From assembly GCA_021831685.1 (NCBI GenBank), contig JAKBMG010000172.1:1-48057 (forward strand): a DNA stretch of 48,057 bases, read 5' to 3'. The notes beneath the pieces are model-generated. The model was given only the letters and a program-made list of their open reading frames with translations. It made no database searches and had not been told where the DNA came from. A program made the position numbers and the translations under genes. This document shows positions 17,009 through 25,899 of this stretch, piece after piece; position 1 is the stretch's first letter, and the number at the start of each line of letters is the position of its first letter. The stretch is from Bacteroidota bacterium. Lineage in GTDB: Bacteria > Bacteroidota > Ignavibacteria > Ignavibacteriales > Ignavibacteriaceae.

Positions 17009-17644
17009 TTAATCCTTCAATTCAGTCAATACGTCAATATGATTACCATCGTACATCTCCTGGATTTTATTAAAGAAGATTACAAACAAAAAAATACCGA
17101 CGAACAAATCCAAAAGAACGCCAATATTTACGAGCATCGGCATTTCGTTAGCAACAGAAAGCGATAGAAGGAAAATCCCGTTCTCTAACATCATGTAGCA
17201 CAAAATATGAGTGATGATTCTTTTACGGTTAACTATCAAAAATAAACTTGCAACGATAAGAACTATTGAAATTCCAAAGTAAAGAGGTTTAATTCCTGCA
17301 TTCGTTTTGGCTGCCCAGAATGCTGCTACAAACCCGAACATAAAAATAGCGCTTGCAATAAGCACGGAATAAAATTGTGATATGTATGGCTCTATCTCTC
17401 TACCGATTTCATTTTTACGAATAACTTTTAATAAAAAATAAGGTATAACAATAGTCTTAATAATCAGCGTCTCAACAATTAGAAATGCAATATTTAGCCA
17501 GTTGATTTCTTTTATATCTACAACTACCAGTAAAAAAAGAAGTGTGCCTTGTAAAGCCAAAATTTTTACGTATGCTTCTATCCTGCTTGCGGCAAAAACG
17601 TACAGCATACTAGTACCAAGCAGAATTATAATTATGTTCGACAT
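17009..17644 (-). CDS. HyfE-like (NuoK-type) membrane subunit
   Basis: The 211-residue protein is almost entirely hydrophobic. About six to seven membrane helices are interrupted by short charged loops (VIRKNEIGREIE, NRKRIITHILCYMMLENGIF). The phrase ENGIFLLSLSV matches the NuoK/HyfE signature, in which a buried Glu takes part in ion transfer. Its ATG overlaps the TAA of the upstream HyfC-like gene (TAATG), so translation is coupled. It should connect the antiporter-like subunits of the Ehr-type complex. Confidence 0.85.
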   Translation of the reverse strand: MSNIIIILLGTSMLYVFAASRIEAYVKILALQGTLLFLLVVVDIKEINWLNIAFLIVETLIIKTIVIPYFLLKVIRKNEIGREIEPYISQFYSVLIASAIFMFGFVAAFWAAKTNAGIKPLYFGISIVLIVASLFLIVNRKRIITHILCYMMLENGIFLLSLSVANEMPMLVNIGVLLDLFVGIFLFVIFFNKIQEMYDGNHIDVLTELKD

Positions 17645-18558
17645 TAAAAACCTCCCCGTAAAAAGAAAGCAATCACGGCAAAAGCCGTTAACGAAAGAGC
17701 TGTCATTAGAAAAATAAATTGTGGGACGTGAGAAATCCTTAATCGTGCAATTAAAGATTCAACAAAACCGACTACCATAAAAACCAAAAAGAGAATAAAA
17801 ACAAACAACGGTAACGCCGCCGCTAATGTTAAAAAGGAGGGAATCAATAAATTTGCAATAAGCATAGAAATAATCACCATCTTTAATGACGTTGCATATA
17901 AAATAAATGCAAGGTCGGGACCTGAGTAATCTAAAATCATTACTTCGTGAATCATCGTAAGTTCAAGGTGAGTATTAGGATCGTCAACCGGAATGCGGCT
18001 TCCTTCTGAAAGCAGCATAATGAAAAGAGAAACCACCAATAAAATTTTTACAAGTACTGTATAGCCGGCACTCATATTTAGCACAGAGAAAATTGCATTG
18101 AAAGAAATTTGATTTGTTAATAATGCAAGAGAACCCATAATAATGAAAAAGGCAGTTTCAACAATTGTAGAAAAAGTTGCTTCTCTACTGGCACCCATTC
18201 CTTCAAAGCTGCTTCCGGTATCAAGAGCAGCTAAAATCATCATAAATTTCGAAAGTCCTAACGCATAAGAAAATAAAACAAAATCACCCGGCAAGCTTAT
18301 TACTGAACCGGCAAAAGGAATCGGGACAATCATCAAAGCAAAAATTGTTGCTGCTATATTTAGAGAAGATGAAATCTGAAACACGAAAGAAGTGGTTTTG
18401 CTAATTACCTCTCCTTTCCGGATAAGCTTAAAGAAATCAAAATATGGTTGAAAAACAGAAGCGCCTTTTCTACCCGCCCAGATAGCTTTTACTTTATTTA
18501 TTAATCCCGTAAAAAAGAAAGGAGAAATAATTATTAATATGAACGGAATAAATTTCAT
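17644..18558 (-). CDS. HyfC/HycD-like (NuoH-type) membrane anchor subunit
   Basis: The 304-residue protein is the NuoH-like subunit that docks the soluble arm onto the membrane arm. Recognisable family text includes WAGRKGASVFQPYFDFFKLI near the N-terminus, MILAALDTGSSFEGMGASRE, and the charged loop SRIPVDDPNTHLELTMIHE, followed by LDYSGPDLA. Eight or so membrane helices are expected. It ends in a TAATG overlap with the HyfE-like gene and starts 1 bp after the HyfB-like gene, so it sits inside one tightly packed operon. No missing residues stand out. Confidence 0.92.
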   Translation of the reverse strand: MKFIPFILIIISPFFFTGLINKVKAIWAGRKGASVFQPYFDFFKLIRKGEVISKTTSFVFQISSSLNIAATIFALMIVPIPFAGSVISLPGDFVLFSYALGLSKFMMILAALDTGSSFEGMGASREATFSTIVETAFFIIMGSLALLTNQISFNAIFSVLNMSAGYTVLVKILLVVSLFIMLLSEGSRIPVDDPNTHLELTMIHEVMILDYSGPDLAFILYATSLKMVIISMLIANLLIPSFLTLAAALPLFVFILFLVFMVVGFVESLIARLRISHVPQFIFLMTALSLTAFAVIAFFLRGGF

Positions 18559-18559
18559 T

Positions 18560-20542
18560 TTAGCTTACTCCTAAAATCCAAATGAGAAGGAATACTAAAA
18601 AGATTAATCCGTAGATGATATACTGCTGCATCTTGCCGCTTTGTATCCACGAAAATAGATTTAAGGATTTCTTTAAGAATTTAAGATTAGGTTGAATTAG
18701 AAATCTTTCAAAGAAATCCTGTGAGTGGCTTTCTAAAGATGCTTCTTTAGGAAAGAGCACAGGTTCTTTCTCTACCTGAATTTTCTGCGGAACGAATTCT
18801 GAGACAAGATTCAAAAAGGGCTGTGCATAAGAACTGCTTGAATATTGTAACCGACTGCTGCTTTGTTGATAGCCGCAATCCCATGTTTTAAATACCTCAA
18901 CTTTCTTTTTCTTTAACAAAAGCAAACGGATTAAATAGAAGAAAACTATTAATGAACCAAAAATTAAAAGGTAATTAGAAAGCAGCTTCAAGGTCGTTTG
19001 AATTTGCGAGAAATCAGCAACAGAGTTGGCAGGCAAAAATTGTCTTACCGCATTACCGAGAAGCTGGAAAGCCAGGTACGGAAACAAACCCAACGTGAAA
19101 ATTATTACTACGAGAAATATCATTGGCACCAAAAGAGACAAATCCTTTTCATTTGGTTGACCATGTAGCTGAGAACGCGGTGATCCAAGAAATGCAATTC
19201 CGAATACTTTTGTAAAACTCAACAGCGCCATTGCTCCAACAAATGCTAAACCCGATATGCCTAGCACTGCAAAAATATTGATTGCAAGATTGCTAACTGA
19301 AAAACATTTTATTAATCCAAGGTAGATTAATAATTCACTTACAAAACCGCTTAATATAGGCAATCCGCTAATTGCAAGAGCTGAAATTAAAAATAAAAAT
19401 GAAGTCACAGGCAAATATTTAATTAGTCCACCAAGCTTATCGACATTTCGTGTGTGAGTCTGAGTGTAAACAACTCCGGAGCCGTAAAATAAAACACTCT
19501 TGAAAGTGAAATGATTCACCACGTGTAACATTGCTCCGAAAAACCCCAATAGTGCAATCGTATTATTATTGTATGCTAATCCGAGCATTCCGGTACCTAT
19601 GCCGATTCCAATGATCCCAATGTTTTCAATGCTTGAGTATGCTAATAACTTTTTCATATCCTTTTGAGAGACAGCATTGGCAATCCCGGTTAAACCGGTA
19701 ATTAGAGAAACGGCAAGAACAAAATATGCTACAGTTGCATTAGGCGTTCCGCTAAGCAAAACAATTCTAAGGATTCCATAGATTCCGGTTTTAATCATTA
19801 CACCAGACATAAGTGCTGAGACTCCCGTCGGTGCTGCCGGATGAGCTTTTGGCAACCAGGTATGCATCGGAACAAATCCTGCCTTTGTGCCAAATCCAAT
19901 AAAGAAAAGAACAAACAACAAAACTGATATGAAGCTTGAATTATTTAGTACATTTTTGAATGAATAAAAATCAAGAGAACCTGAAGATGCGGAAATCCAG
20001 GCAAATGCGGAAATTAGAAAAGCCGCTCCTATCTGCATAGCTATCAAATAATAAATACTAGCCTTGCGGACTTCGATTTTATTATTTTCAAAACTAACCA
20101 AAAAGAATGAGGAAATTGACATCACTTCCCAGACTATCATAAATAACATAGCATTCTGAACTATAACAACAAGCAGCATCGAAGCAACCATCAACCCTAA
20201 AAAGAAATAATATGATGATAAAGCAGATTTATTCCCCGAATACATTTTCATATAACCTTTGGAATAAATTGCGGCAAGCAGAGAGCCTAAAGAAATGATG
20301 AGAACAAACATTGCTGCCAAAGGGTCTAACCGGAGAAATGAAATCCCAATTGGTTCCGAAAAAAATAATTGAATTTCTATTTGACTTCCTGTAAATAAAA
20401 CTCTTAAAGTTTCCGGTAGAATAAAAACTTGAGCTAATACAGCAAAAGAGAGAAAACCTATTCCCTTAAATTTTTCTTTTATAAATACGGAAAACAGTCC
20501 GCCGATAAAAAACAAAATAGTTCCGGCCAATATATAGCTCAT
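18560..20542 (-). CDS. HyfB/NuoL-like proton-translocating membrane subunit
   Basis: The 660-residue protein is the first structural gene of the Ehr-type operon. Antiporter-family marks include the helix MLFMIVWEVMSISSFFLVS with the conserved Glu, and GFGTKAGFVPMHTWLPKAHP followed by TGVSALMSGVMIKTG. Another is AMLHVVNHFTFKSVLFYGSG, with His/Lys residues used in proton transfer. The C-terminal TWDCGYQQSSSRLQYSSSSY and the final membrane helix are typical of HyfB rather than NuoL. Its ATG overlaps the stop of the HTH-EIIA regulator gene (TAATG), which ties regulator and pump expression together. Confidence 0.9.
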   Translation of the reverse strand: MSYILAGTILFFIGGLFSVFIKEKFKGIGFLSFAVLAQVFILPETLRVLFTGSQIEIQLFFSEPIGISFLRLDPLAAMFVLIISLGSLLAAIYSKGYMKMYSGNKSALSSYYFFLGLMVASMLLVVIVQNAMLFMIVWEVMSISSFFLVSFENNKIEVRKASIYYLIAMQIGAAFLISAFAWISASSGSLDFYSFKNVLNNSSFISVLLFVLFFIGFGTKAGFVPMHTWLPKAHPAAPTGVSALMSGVMIKTGIYGILRIVLLSGTPNATVAYFVLAVSLITGLTGIANAVSQKDMKKLLAYSSIENIGIIGIGIGTGMLGLAYNNNTIALLGFFGAMLHVVNHFTFKSVLFYGSGVVYTQTHTRNVDKLGGLIKYLPVTSFLFLISALAISGLPILSGFVSELLIYLGLIKCFSVSNLAINIFAVLGISGLAFVGAMALLSFTKVFGIAFLGSPRSQLHGQPNEKDLSLLVPMIFLVVIIFTLGLFPYLAFQLLGNAVRQFLPANSVADFSQIQTTLKLLSNYLLIFGSLIVFFYLIRLLLLKKKKVEVFKTWDCGYQQSSSRLQYSSSSYAQPFLNLVSEFVPQKIQVEKEPVLFPKEASLESHSQDFFERFLIQPNLKFLKKSLNLFSWIQSGKMQQYIIYGLIFLVFLLIWILGVS

Positions 20543-21228
20543 TAAATGAGATTACCTTTCTTTTGCCAATCAAGTTCTCTCAAACGAACATAATCCAATA
20601 TCTCCTCTTTTTTAATTTGTTTCTTAAGCATTTCCAAAAATGTTATATCCTGGCATAAATAGGATAATTTAGAAAGGACATTTAGGTGCATTTTAGGACT
20701 TGAGGTGAACAAAATAAAAAGAGTATGAACCGGTTGTTTATCCAGCGCGCCAAATTCCAAAGGCTTAGCCAAATAACAAATTGAAATACTTGCATTATTT
20801 ACGTCGGTTACAATAGGGGTGCGGGGATGCGGGATTGCAATTCCGTTGCCAATTGCTGTTGGCATTAACTCTTCACGGCTTAACAGTGCATCTAAGATTT
20901 CCTCCTTCGATAAATTTCTCGGGGTATTAATCTTTTCTAATGCAATTTTCAGGACATCTTTTACATTTTCAGCGGTATCTAAAGGCAAAATCCCGCCTTT
21001 TTCAATCAACTTAAATAAAACTTCGGAACTTTGGGAAGCTGCTAAATTTATCAATGAAGGCGATAGTTCAATCTTATTGCTTAAAATCCATTCATTTATT
21101 TCAGCGCGATTAAACCGGTATTGATGATTTATCCGGTAACATGGGATTTTCTGATCTTTTATCCATCTATAAATCGTTTTTTCAGACACCTGAAAAAGAT
21201 TAACTATATCTTTTATTTTTAATTCCAT
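20542..21228 (-). CDS. HTH-PTS EIIA (Ntr/fructose-type) fusion regulator
   Basis: The 228-residue protein has an excisionase/MerR-like helix-turn-helix at about residues 3-50 (KIKDIVNLFQVSEKTIYRWI, HQYRFNRAEINEW). After a linker comes a PTS EIIA type-2 domain at about 78-222. The phosphorylatable His is H134 in the canonical IGNGIAIPHPR context. It probably senses phosphate flow through a PTS-Ntr chain and adjusts transcription. No EI, HPr or sugar EIIBC gene lies in the window. The stop codon overlaps the start of the HyfB-like gene, so it is the leader gene of the Ehr-type operon and a likely local regulator. The direct target is not proven. Confidence 0.88.
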   Translation of the reverse strand: MELKIKDIVNLFQVSEKTIYRWIKDQKIPCYRINHQYRFNRAEINEWILSNKIELSPSLINLAASQSSEVLFKLIEKGGILPLDTAENVKDVLKIALEKINTPRNLSKEEILDALLSREELMPTAIGNGIAIPHPRTPIVTDVNNASISICYLAKPLEFGALDKQPVHTLFILFTSSPKMHLNVLSKLSYLCQDITFLEMLKKQIKKEEILDYVRLRELDWQKKGNLI

Positions 21229-21244
21229 ATAAACTCTCTGGAAT

Positions 21245-21252
21245 CAAATTTA
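21245..21252 (-). promoter_or_regulatory. Candidate TAnnTTTG promoter box for the Ehr-type operon
   Basis: On the minus strand the word TAAATTTG lies 17 bp before the ATG of the HTH-EIIA gene and matches the Bacteroidota -7 consensus TAnnTTTG. I do not see a good -33 TTTG at the right distance, so this is tentative. The implied 5' leader would be very short. Confidence 0.3.
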
Positions 21253-21370
21253 CATAATTTTCTAATAAAGTCTAAATATTGGATTAGATTATCTTAATTG
21301 TCCTCTAATGTACTGAGTTTGGTACTTCAAGATATAAAGAATTCGCCTATTTGTTCTTGATATCGATGTT

Positions 21371-21820
21371 TTAGAGAATACCGGTCAGCCTTCGATGATA
21401 GTTTATTTGACCCAGATGGTAGTTCAAATGTCCATAAAGATGAATTATTAAATATTCCGTTGATACCTCATTGTTGGATAATTTAACCGGAAATGTTTTC
21501 TTTAAGTCTGATTCAGTCAAAGATCCTAAAACACGGGTTATAACTTTCTTTGCTTCATCAATTCCGGCAAGAAGATTTTCCTTAGAAATATTTTTCGCAG
21601 AGAACTCCGCATCTCTATTACGAATGTATTCGGTATGACCCAGTAAATTCCCTATCATATATCGCAGCCCTCCGGTAATATGCATGCAAAGATTTCCGGC
21701 TGAATTCTTTATCTCATTTTTTATAATCCAAAGATTACTTTCAGGCTCATAAGCCGAGATTTCGTCTCTTAATTTATTCAAATCTTTTTCAAACAATGTG
21801 ATGATTAAAGGTATAGTCAT
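21371..21820 (-). CDS. DinB-superfamily protein
   Basis: The 149-residue protein is a four-helix-bundle DinB-like protein. The C-terminal helix carries the His pattern HLYGHLNYHLGQINYH, and an earlier MHITGG supplies another His. These are probable metal ligands, as in DinB/YfiT families. I chose ATG 21820 rather than the longer frame to 21889. GGAG lies about 6 bp upstream, and MTIPLIITLFEKDLNKLRDE is a normal family start. Some relatives are thiol-transferase-like or damage-induced; the role here is unknown. It is a lone gene between the GH92 enzyme and the HTH-EIIA operon. Confidence 0.85.
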   Translation of the reverse strand: MTIPLIITLFEKDLNKLRDEISAYEPESNLWIIKNEIKNSAGNLCMHITGGLRYMIGNLLGHTEYIRNRDAEFSAKNISKENLLAGIDEAKKVITRVLGSLTESDLKKTFPVKLSNNEVSTEYLIIHLYGHLNYHLGQINYHRRLTGIL

Positions 21821-21904
21821 AATAAACTCCAAGTTATGTATATTAAACTTAATACATACGGAGGAAAATCTAATTGATAAAAAATACACTCAAAAAAATA
21901 ATCA

Positions 21905-24277
21905 TTACTTGAATTCACCTCCATCAGAAACTATATCTTTTGAAATAGACGGTGGTTCACTGTCCTTTCCGGTTCCCCAATTTTTATTTGGTTTATCGCC
22001 CATAACAAAAACTAACTTACCTCCGTTTGCGACTGCATCATAAGGAATATAGGTTTTGTTCCATTCTTTTCCGTTAAGGGTAACGGATTGTATATAAATA
22101 TTCTCTTTTGAATAATTTATAGCTTCAGTTGTAAATGTTTTACCGTTTCCTAATTTCATTGTAACCTTCTTAGCGCAAGGAGTGCCGATTACATAAAAAT
22201 TATTGCTGGGGCAAAAGGGGTATATTCCCATTGTATTAAATAGAAACCATGCTGACATTTGTCCGCAGTCGTCATTACCGCTGAGAGAGTTCGGCTTATT
22301 ACCATAGAATGTAGTCTCAATTCTTCTAACAAGCTCTTGCGTTTTCCAGGGTTCGCCGGCATAATCATACAAATAGGTAATATGATGTGAAGGCTCATTG
22401 CCGTGCCAGTATTCACCTATTCGCCCTGCTATATCATCGTTCCCGGTAGCGATACTTTCTGATTTTTTTTCCAAAAAGAGAGTATCAAGTTTTTCGGCAA
22501 AATATTTTTTGCTGCCCATTAGATTTATTAGTCCTTGTACATCCTGCGGGACAAACCACGTATATTGCCAGTTTGTACCTTCTGTAATATCGCGCTTAGT
22601 CATATCGTCAATATACTCATGCGGATAAAACGGCATTCTCCAATTTCCTTTTGAATCCTTACCGCGCATTAGTTTTGTAGAAGGATCAAAAAGATTTTTA
22701 TAATTCATTGCTCTGTTCATAAAATATTTATAATCATCTTCCTTACCGAGTTTTTTAGCTGTCTGTGCAATGCAGTAATCGTCGTATGCATATTCTAAAG
22801 TCTTGGATACTGATTCATTCTCCTTGTCAAATGGTACATAACCTATCTTTGCATATTCCATTACATTGTCGTAATGAGGATTCATTGCTGTGGTTTTCAT
22901 TGCGTTATATGCCCGCTCATAATCAAAACCTTTAACTCCTTTCATAATAGCGTCAGCAATTACTGCTACGGCGTGATAACCTATCATGCACCATGTTTCG
23001 TTATTATTTAAGGACCAAATTGGAAGCAAATGCTCGACACTTTGATCGTAATGAGCAAGCATAGAATTAATCATATCGGCGTCGCGCTTTGGTTGGAGTA
23101 AAACAAACAACGGATGCTCTGCACGAAAGGTATCCCACAAAGAAAATATAGCATAATTAGTAAACCCTTTTGCAGTATGAATATTTTGGTCAAGTCCACG
23201 GTACTGTCCGTTTATGTCTTCATAAATTGTCGGCACTAGCAGTGCATGATATAGTGAAGTATAAAATGTTTCTTTTTCATCTTGCGAGCCTTCTATTTGC
23301 ATCATCTGCATTTCTTTGTTCCATTTAGCGCGGGTGTCTCTTACGACTTTATCAAAATCCCATCCCGGTATTTCGGCATCAAGATTCAAAAGTGCGTTTG
23401 CCGTGCTGACACCTGAAATGCCAACCTTCACCATTATGACTTCATTTTTCTTTGTAGAATACGTGGTATAGTACTGCAAATCGGAGCCCGCGGCTTCGTA
23501 CCTACTTCTAAATCTTGGTGTATTATAAACAACAGGCTTTCCGCTCATCATTATTCCAAAGCTATCATAAGGACGAGAATACCTTGCGGCAAAATAAAGG
23601 TATCGTTCCTTTGCCCAGCCATTTACTAAATGAAAACCTGTAATAAGAGTTTTGCTTTCGCGTCTTACATCAGACCAAATAACTTTCCATTGAAGCATCT
23701 CTGCTAAGTCCATCATAATGTTTGCGCTATCGGTTTTGGGAAAGGTAAACTTTAAGATTCCTGCGCGTTCTGTCGCGGCAAGTTCAACTAAAATACCGTG
23801 CGGAAGCTTCACCGAATAATACCCTGCTTTGACTACTTCATCTTTATGAGAAAAAGGAACGCAATAGCCTGAGTCAGGATCCTGGTAGTAACTAATATCT
23901 TCATTCGGTGATTTTTTTTTGACTGTGCCGGGAACAAATTTCATGTTACCAACAGAAGGCATGATCAGAAAATCCCCGAGATCAGGAATTCCAGTTCCGC
24001 TTAAATGCTGCATACTAAAACCAATTAATACACTATCGTCATATTCATAGCCTGACGCTGTTGCCCAGCTTCGTCTATCCGTATCGGGACCTAATTGAAC
24101 CATTCCATGGGGAGCAACCGGACCGGGATACACATTCCCCTCTCCCTCGGTTCCTATAAGCGGATGGATATAATCTACGAGATTTTCGACCTTGTTTTGT
24201 GCTTGGATAAAAGTACTAACTAAAAAAAACAATGCAGTTATAAAGGCAAGTAAAATAAATGAATTATTAGTTTTCAT
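21905..24277 (-). CDS. GH92 family alpha-mannosidase, secreted
   Basis: The 790-residue protein has a signal peptide (about residues 1-26, ending FIQAQ), so it acts in the periplasm or outside. Glycoside hydrolase family 92 marks are clear. They include DYIHPLIGTEGEGNVYPGPV and APHGMVQLGPDT near the N-terminus, then MQHLSGTGIPDLGDF, SLWDTFRAEHPL, EGTNWQYTWFVPQD, GNEPSHHITYLYDY and SGNDDCGQMSAWF with the acidic cluster. GH92 enzymes are calcium-dependent exo-alpha-mannosidases that trim N-glycans or mannans. No partner SusC/SusD pair is nearby. Length fits the family, and no key motif appears lost. Confidence 0.93.
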   Translation of the reverse strand: MKTNNSFILLAFITALFFLVSTFIQAQNKVENLVDYIHPLIGTEGEGNVYPGPVAPHGMVQLGPDTDRRSWATASGYEYDDSVLIGFSMQHLSGTGIPDLGDFLIMPSVGNMKFVPGTVKKKSPNEDISYYQDPDSGYCVPFSHKDEVVKAGYYSVKLPHGILVELAATERAGILKFTFPKTDSANIMMDLAEMLQWKVIWSDVRRESKTLITGFHLVNGWAKERYLYFAARYSRPYDSFGIMMSGKPVVYNTPRFRSRYEAAGSDLQYYTTYSTKKNEVIMVKVGISGVSTANALLNLDAEIPGWDFDKVVRDTRAKWNKEMQMMQIEGSQDEKETFYTSLYHALLVPTIYEDINGQYRGLDQNIHTAKGFTNYAIFSLWDTFRAEHPLFVLLQPKRDADMINSMLAHYDQSVEHLLPIWSLNNNETWCMIGYHAVAVIADAIMKGVKGFDYERAYNAMKTTAMNPHYDNVMEYAKIGYVPFDKENESVSKTLEYAYDDYCIAQTAKKLGKEDDYKYFMNRAMNYKNLFDPSTKLMRGKDSKGNWRMPFYPHEYIDDMTKRDITEGTNWQYTWFVPQDVQGLINLMGSKKYFAEKLDTLFLEKKSESIATGNDDIAGRIGEYWHGNEPSHHITYLYDYAGEPWKTQELVRRIETTFYGNKPNSLSGNDDCGQMSAWFLFNTMGIYPFCPSNNFYVIGTPCAKKVTMKLGNGKTFTTEAINYSKENIYIQSVTLNGKEWNKTYIPYDAVANGGKLVFVMGDKPNKNWGTGKDSEPPSISKDIVSDGGEFK

Positions 24278-24841
24278 ACTTCACGCTTTCAATTTAAAAT
24301 CCTATATGAGCGAAGAGAAATTAAGTTAGTTTGTAAAAAATAAGTACAAAATAATTATAGTCAATCCCTATGTTAAATAGTCTTGGATAATTCCAGAGAA
24401 TTGTATAAGTCATATCTAAAAACTATATAAAATATATAAGAGGTCAAAAAATATAATTATATTAATAACTCATGTAACGCAACCTTTGGAGAAATGTAGT
24501 AATGGAATAGCCAATTTTCTCAATTATTCCAACATTCCATTACCCCAAAGAGAAATCCTTTGTGTGCAAAAGAAAATAATGATCGAGTTAAGAAAACCAT
24601 TATAACCAAAAAATAACTTAATGAATTTGAACAGCCCAAATCGGCATAGAAAAAAATCTTAATTGTTAGGTTACTACTAATTGATGGCTATTCGAAAGGA
24701 TGATATTTTATTTATATTTAAAAATAATTTCTACTTTTAGCGATAAGCGAGATTATTTTCGTAGCTGGCTTATCTGCTTCAATTATTTTCCTTAAAAGAA
24801 ATTTGAAAAATTGCACTTCATTTCAATAACTCATACCTAAA

Positions 24842-24866
24842 AAACCCTACGAAATAGCGTAGGTTT
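24842..24866 (+). terminator. Possible intrinsic terminator hairpin
   Basis: AAACCCTACG pairs with CGTAGGTTT around a short AAATAG loop, with one bulged C. The plus strand continues into ACCCCTCTTTTTT, so it could end transcription on that strand. No gene upstream on the plus strand is intact, which makes it either an orphan or part of a lost gene. Confidence 0.35.
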
Positions 24867-25120
24867 TACCCCTCTTTTTTCTCACAGCACTTCGATTTTC
24901 TTACCTCCCCTATATTTCCTCTCCCTCATAAATAAATACCCCCTCAGAATCGATTTTCACATTCTTACCCGTTAATGAAACCATCAGTCTGTTTCAACGG
25001 AGACATTACCGGCTTTATCCGCCCGGAAATAAACTACGATGGAAATAAAGCCTGGAAAAATGTTAAAAATCTAAAAATAAATTTTATCTAATAAATTATA
25101 CAATTCAACTTAAATGTCTT

Positions 25121-25128
25121 TAACTTTG
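25121..25128 (+). promoter_or_regulatory. Candidate TAnnTTTG promoter box before the radC-like gene
   Basis: TAACTTTG matches the Bacteroidota -7 box and lies 85 bp before the first gene of the defence-island operon. A clear -33 element is not visible. Confidence 0.35.
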
Positions 25129-25212
25129 TAATATATATAAGTTTATTCAGTTAATTAATATGCGTTTTTTTATTTTTAATCATTCCTACTAATTAAGGTT
25201 AAATACTTCAAA

Positions 25213-25899
25213 ATGGGAATTCTAAATATTTCAAATCATCAAGACCATCGTAAAAGATTAAGAAAAAGATTTCTTGAATTAGGAATAAATGGATTGTTAC
25301 CTCACGAAGTTATTGAATTATTTCTAACCTTTGTAGTTCCTCAGCAAGATGTCAAAGAAGAAGCTCACCAGATAATTAAAAAGTTTGGTTCAGTAAAAGG
25401 ATTTTTTGAAGCAAGTGATGAAGAACTTTCTGAAATTAAATTCTTTAAAGAAAAAGCTATTTCATTAAGGAAATTTATAAGAGAAGTTTCCTTATTGTAT
25501 CACAAACAAATTGCCGAAGAAACGTTAATATCATATTCCAAAAAAGAATTGATAGATTACTGTATAAAAAAACTCGGCAACCTTAAAGAAGAAGAATTCT
25601 GGATATTTACAATTGATAGCAAGCAGCAGATAATTAAAGAACATTTAATTTCAAAAGGATTAACTGATAAAACTCCCGTTTATCCAAAGCGTATATTAGA
25701 GTTAGCGTTAAACGACAAAGCACATTCAATATTAATTACACACAACCATCCAAACGGTAATAACAAACCATCCGATTATGACATTACTGTTACCAAGGCA
25801 TTAGACATCCCCGCACAAGTTTTAGGTATAATTATCATTGATCATATTATTGTTTCTTCAAAAAACTATTTGAGTATGAAAGAAGAGCACTTAATATGA
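25213..25899 (+). CDS. radC: RadC-family JAMM/MPN+ protein
   Basis: The 228-residue protein has the N-terminal helix-hairpin-helix part of RadC (HRKRLRKRFLELGINGLLPH) and a C-terminal JAB/MPN domain. The metal motif is THNHPNGNNKPSDYD, with H177, H179 and D190 as zinc ligands, and EEEFW upstream supplies the acid. Classical RadC is not clearly a repair enzyme, and RadC-like proteins are common in mobile and defence loci. The last 4 bp overlap the next start (ATGA), so it is translationally coupled to the helicase-nuclease. It probably works with that complex, possibly as a peptidase or nuclease. It leads the five-gene run into the type III restriction system. Confidence 0.88.
   Translation: MGILNISNHQDHRKRLRKRFLELGINGLLPHEVIELFLTFVVPQQDVKEEAHQIIKKFGSVKGFFEASDEELSEIKFFKEKAISLRKFIREVSLLYHKQIAEETLISYSKKELIDYCIKKLGNLKEEEFWIFTIDSKQQIIKEHLISKGLTDKTPVYPKRILELALNDKAHSILITHNHPNGNNKPSDYDITVTKALDIPAQVLGIIIIDHIIVSSKNYLSMKEEHLI

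Larger units (their letters stand above)
24278..25212. other. Long intergenic region at the edge of the defence island
   Basis: I see no convincing gene in these 935 bp between two divergent genes. A 10-bp inverted repeat GTAATGGAAT (24499-24508) pairs with 24534-24543. A hairpin lies at 24842-24866. One tiny frame at 24975-25091 encodes 38 residues (starts MKPSVCFNGDITGF) but has no ribosome-binding site and no family that I recognise. It could be a relic. The region is very AT-rich near the RadC start. Confidence 0.5.

Noticed and set aside
13296-20542. Active H2-forming hydrogenase-4 or complex I
   Set aside because: The large subunit has no CxxC pair for Ni. The gene set also lacks the NADH module (NuoEFG) and has HyfB/C/E/F/I order, not nuo order.
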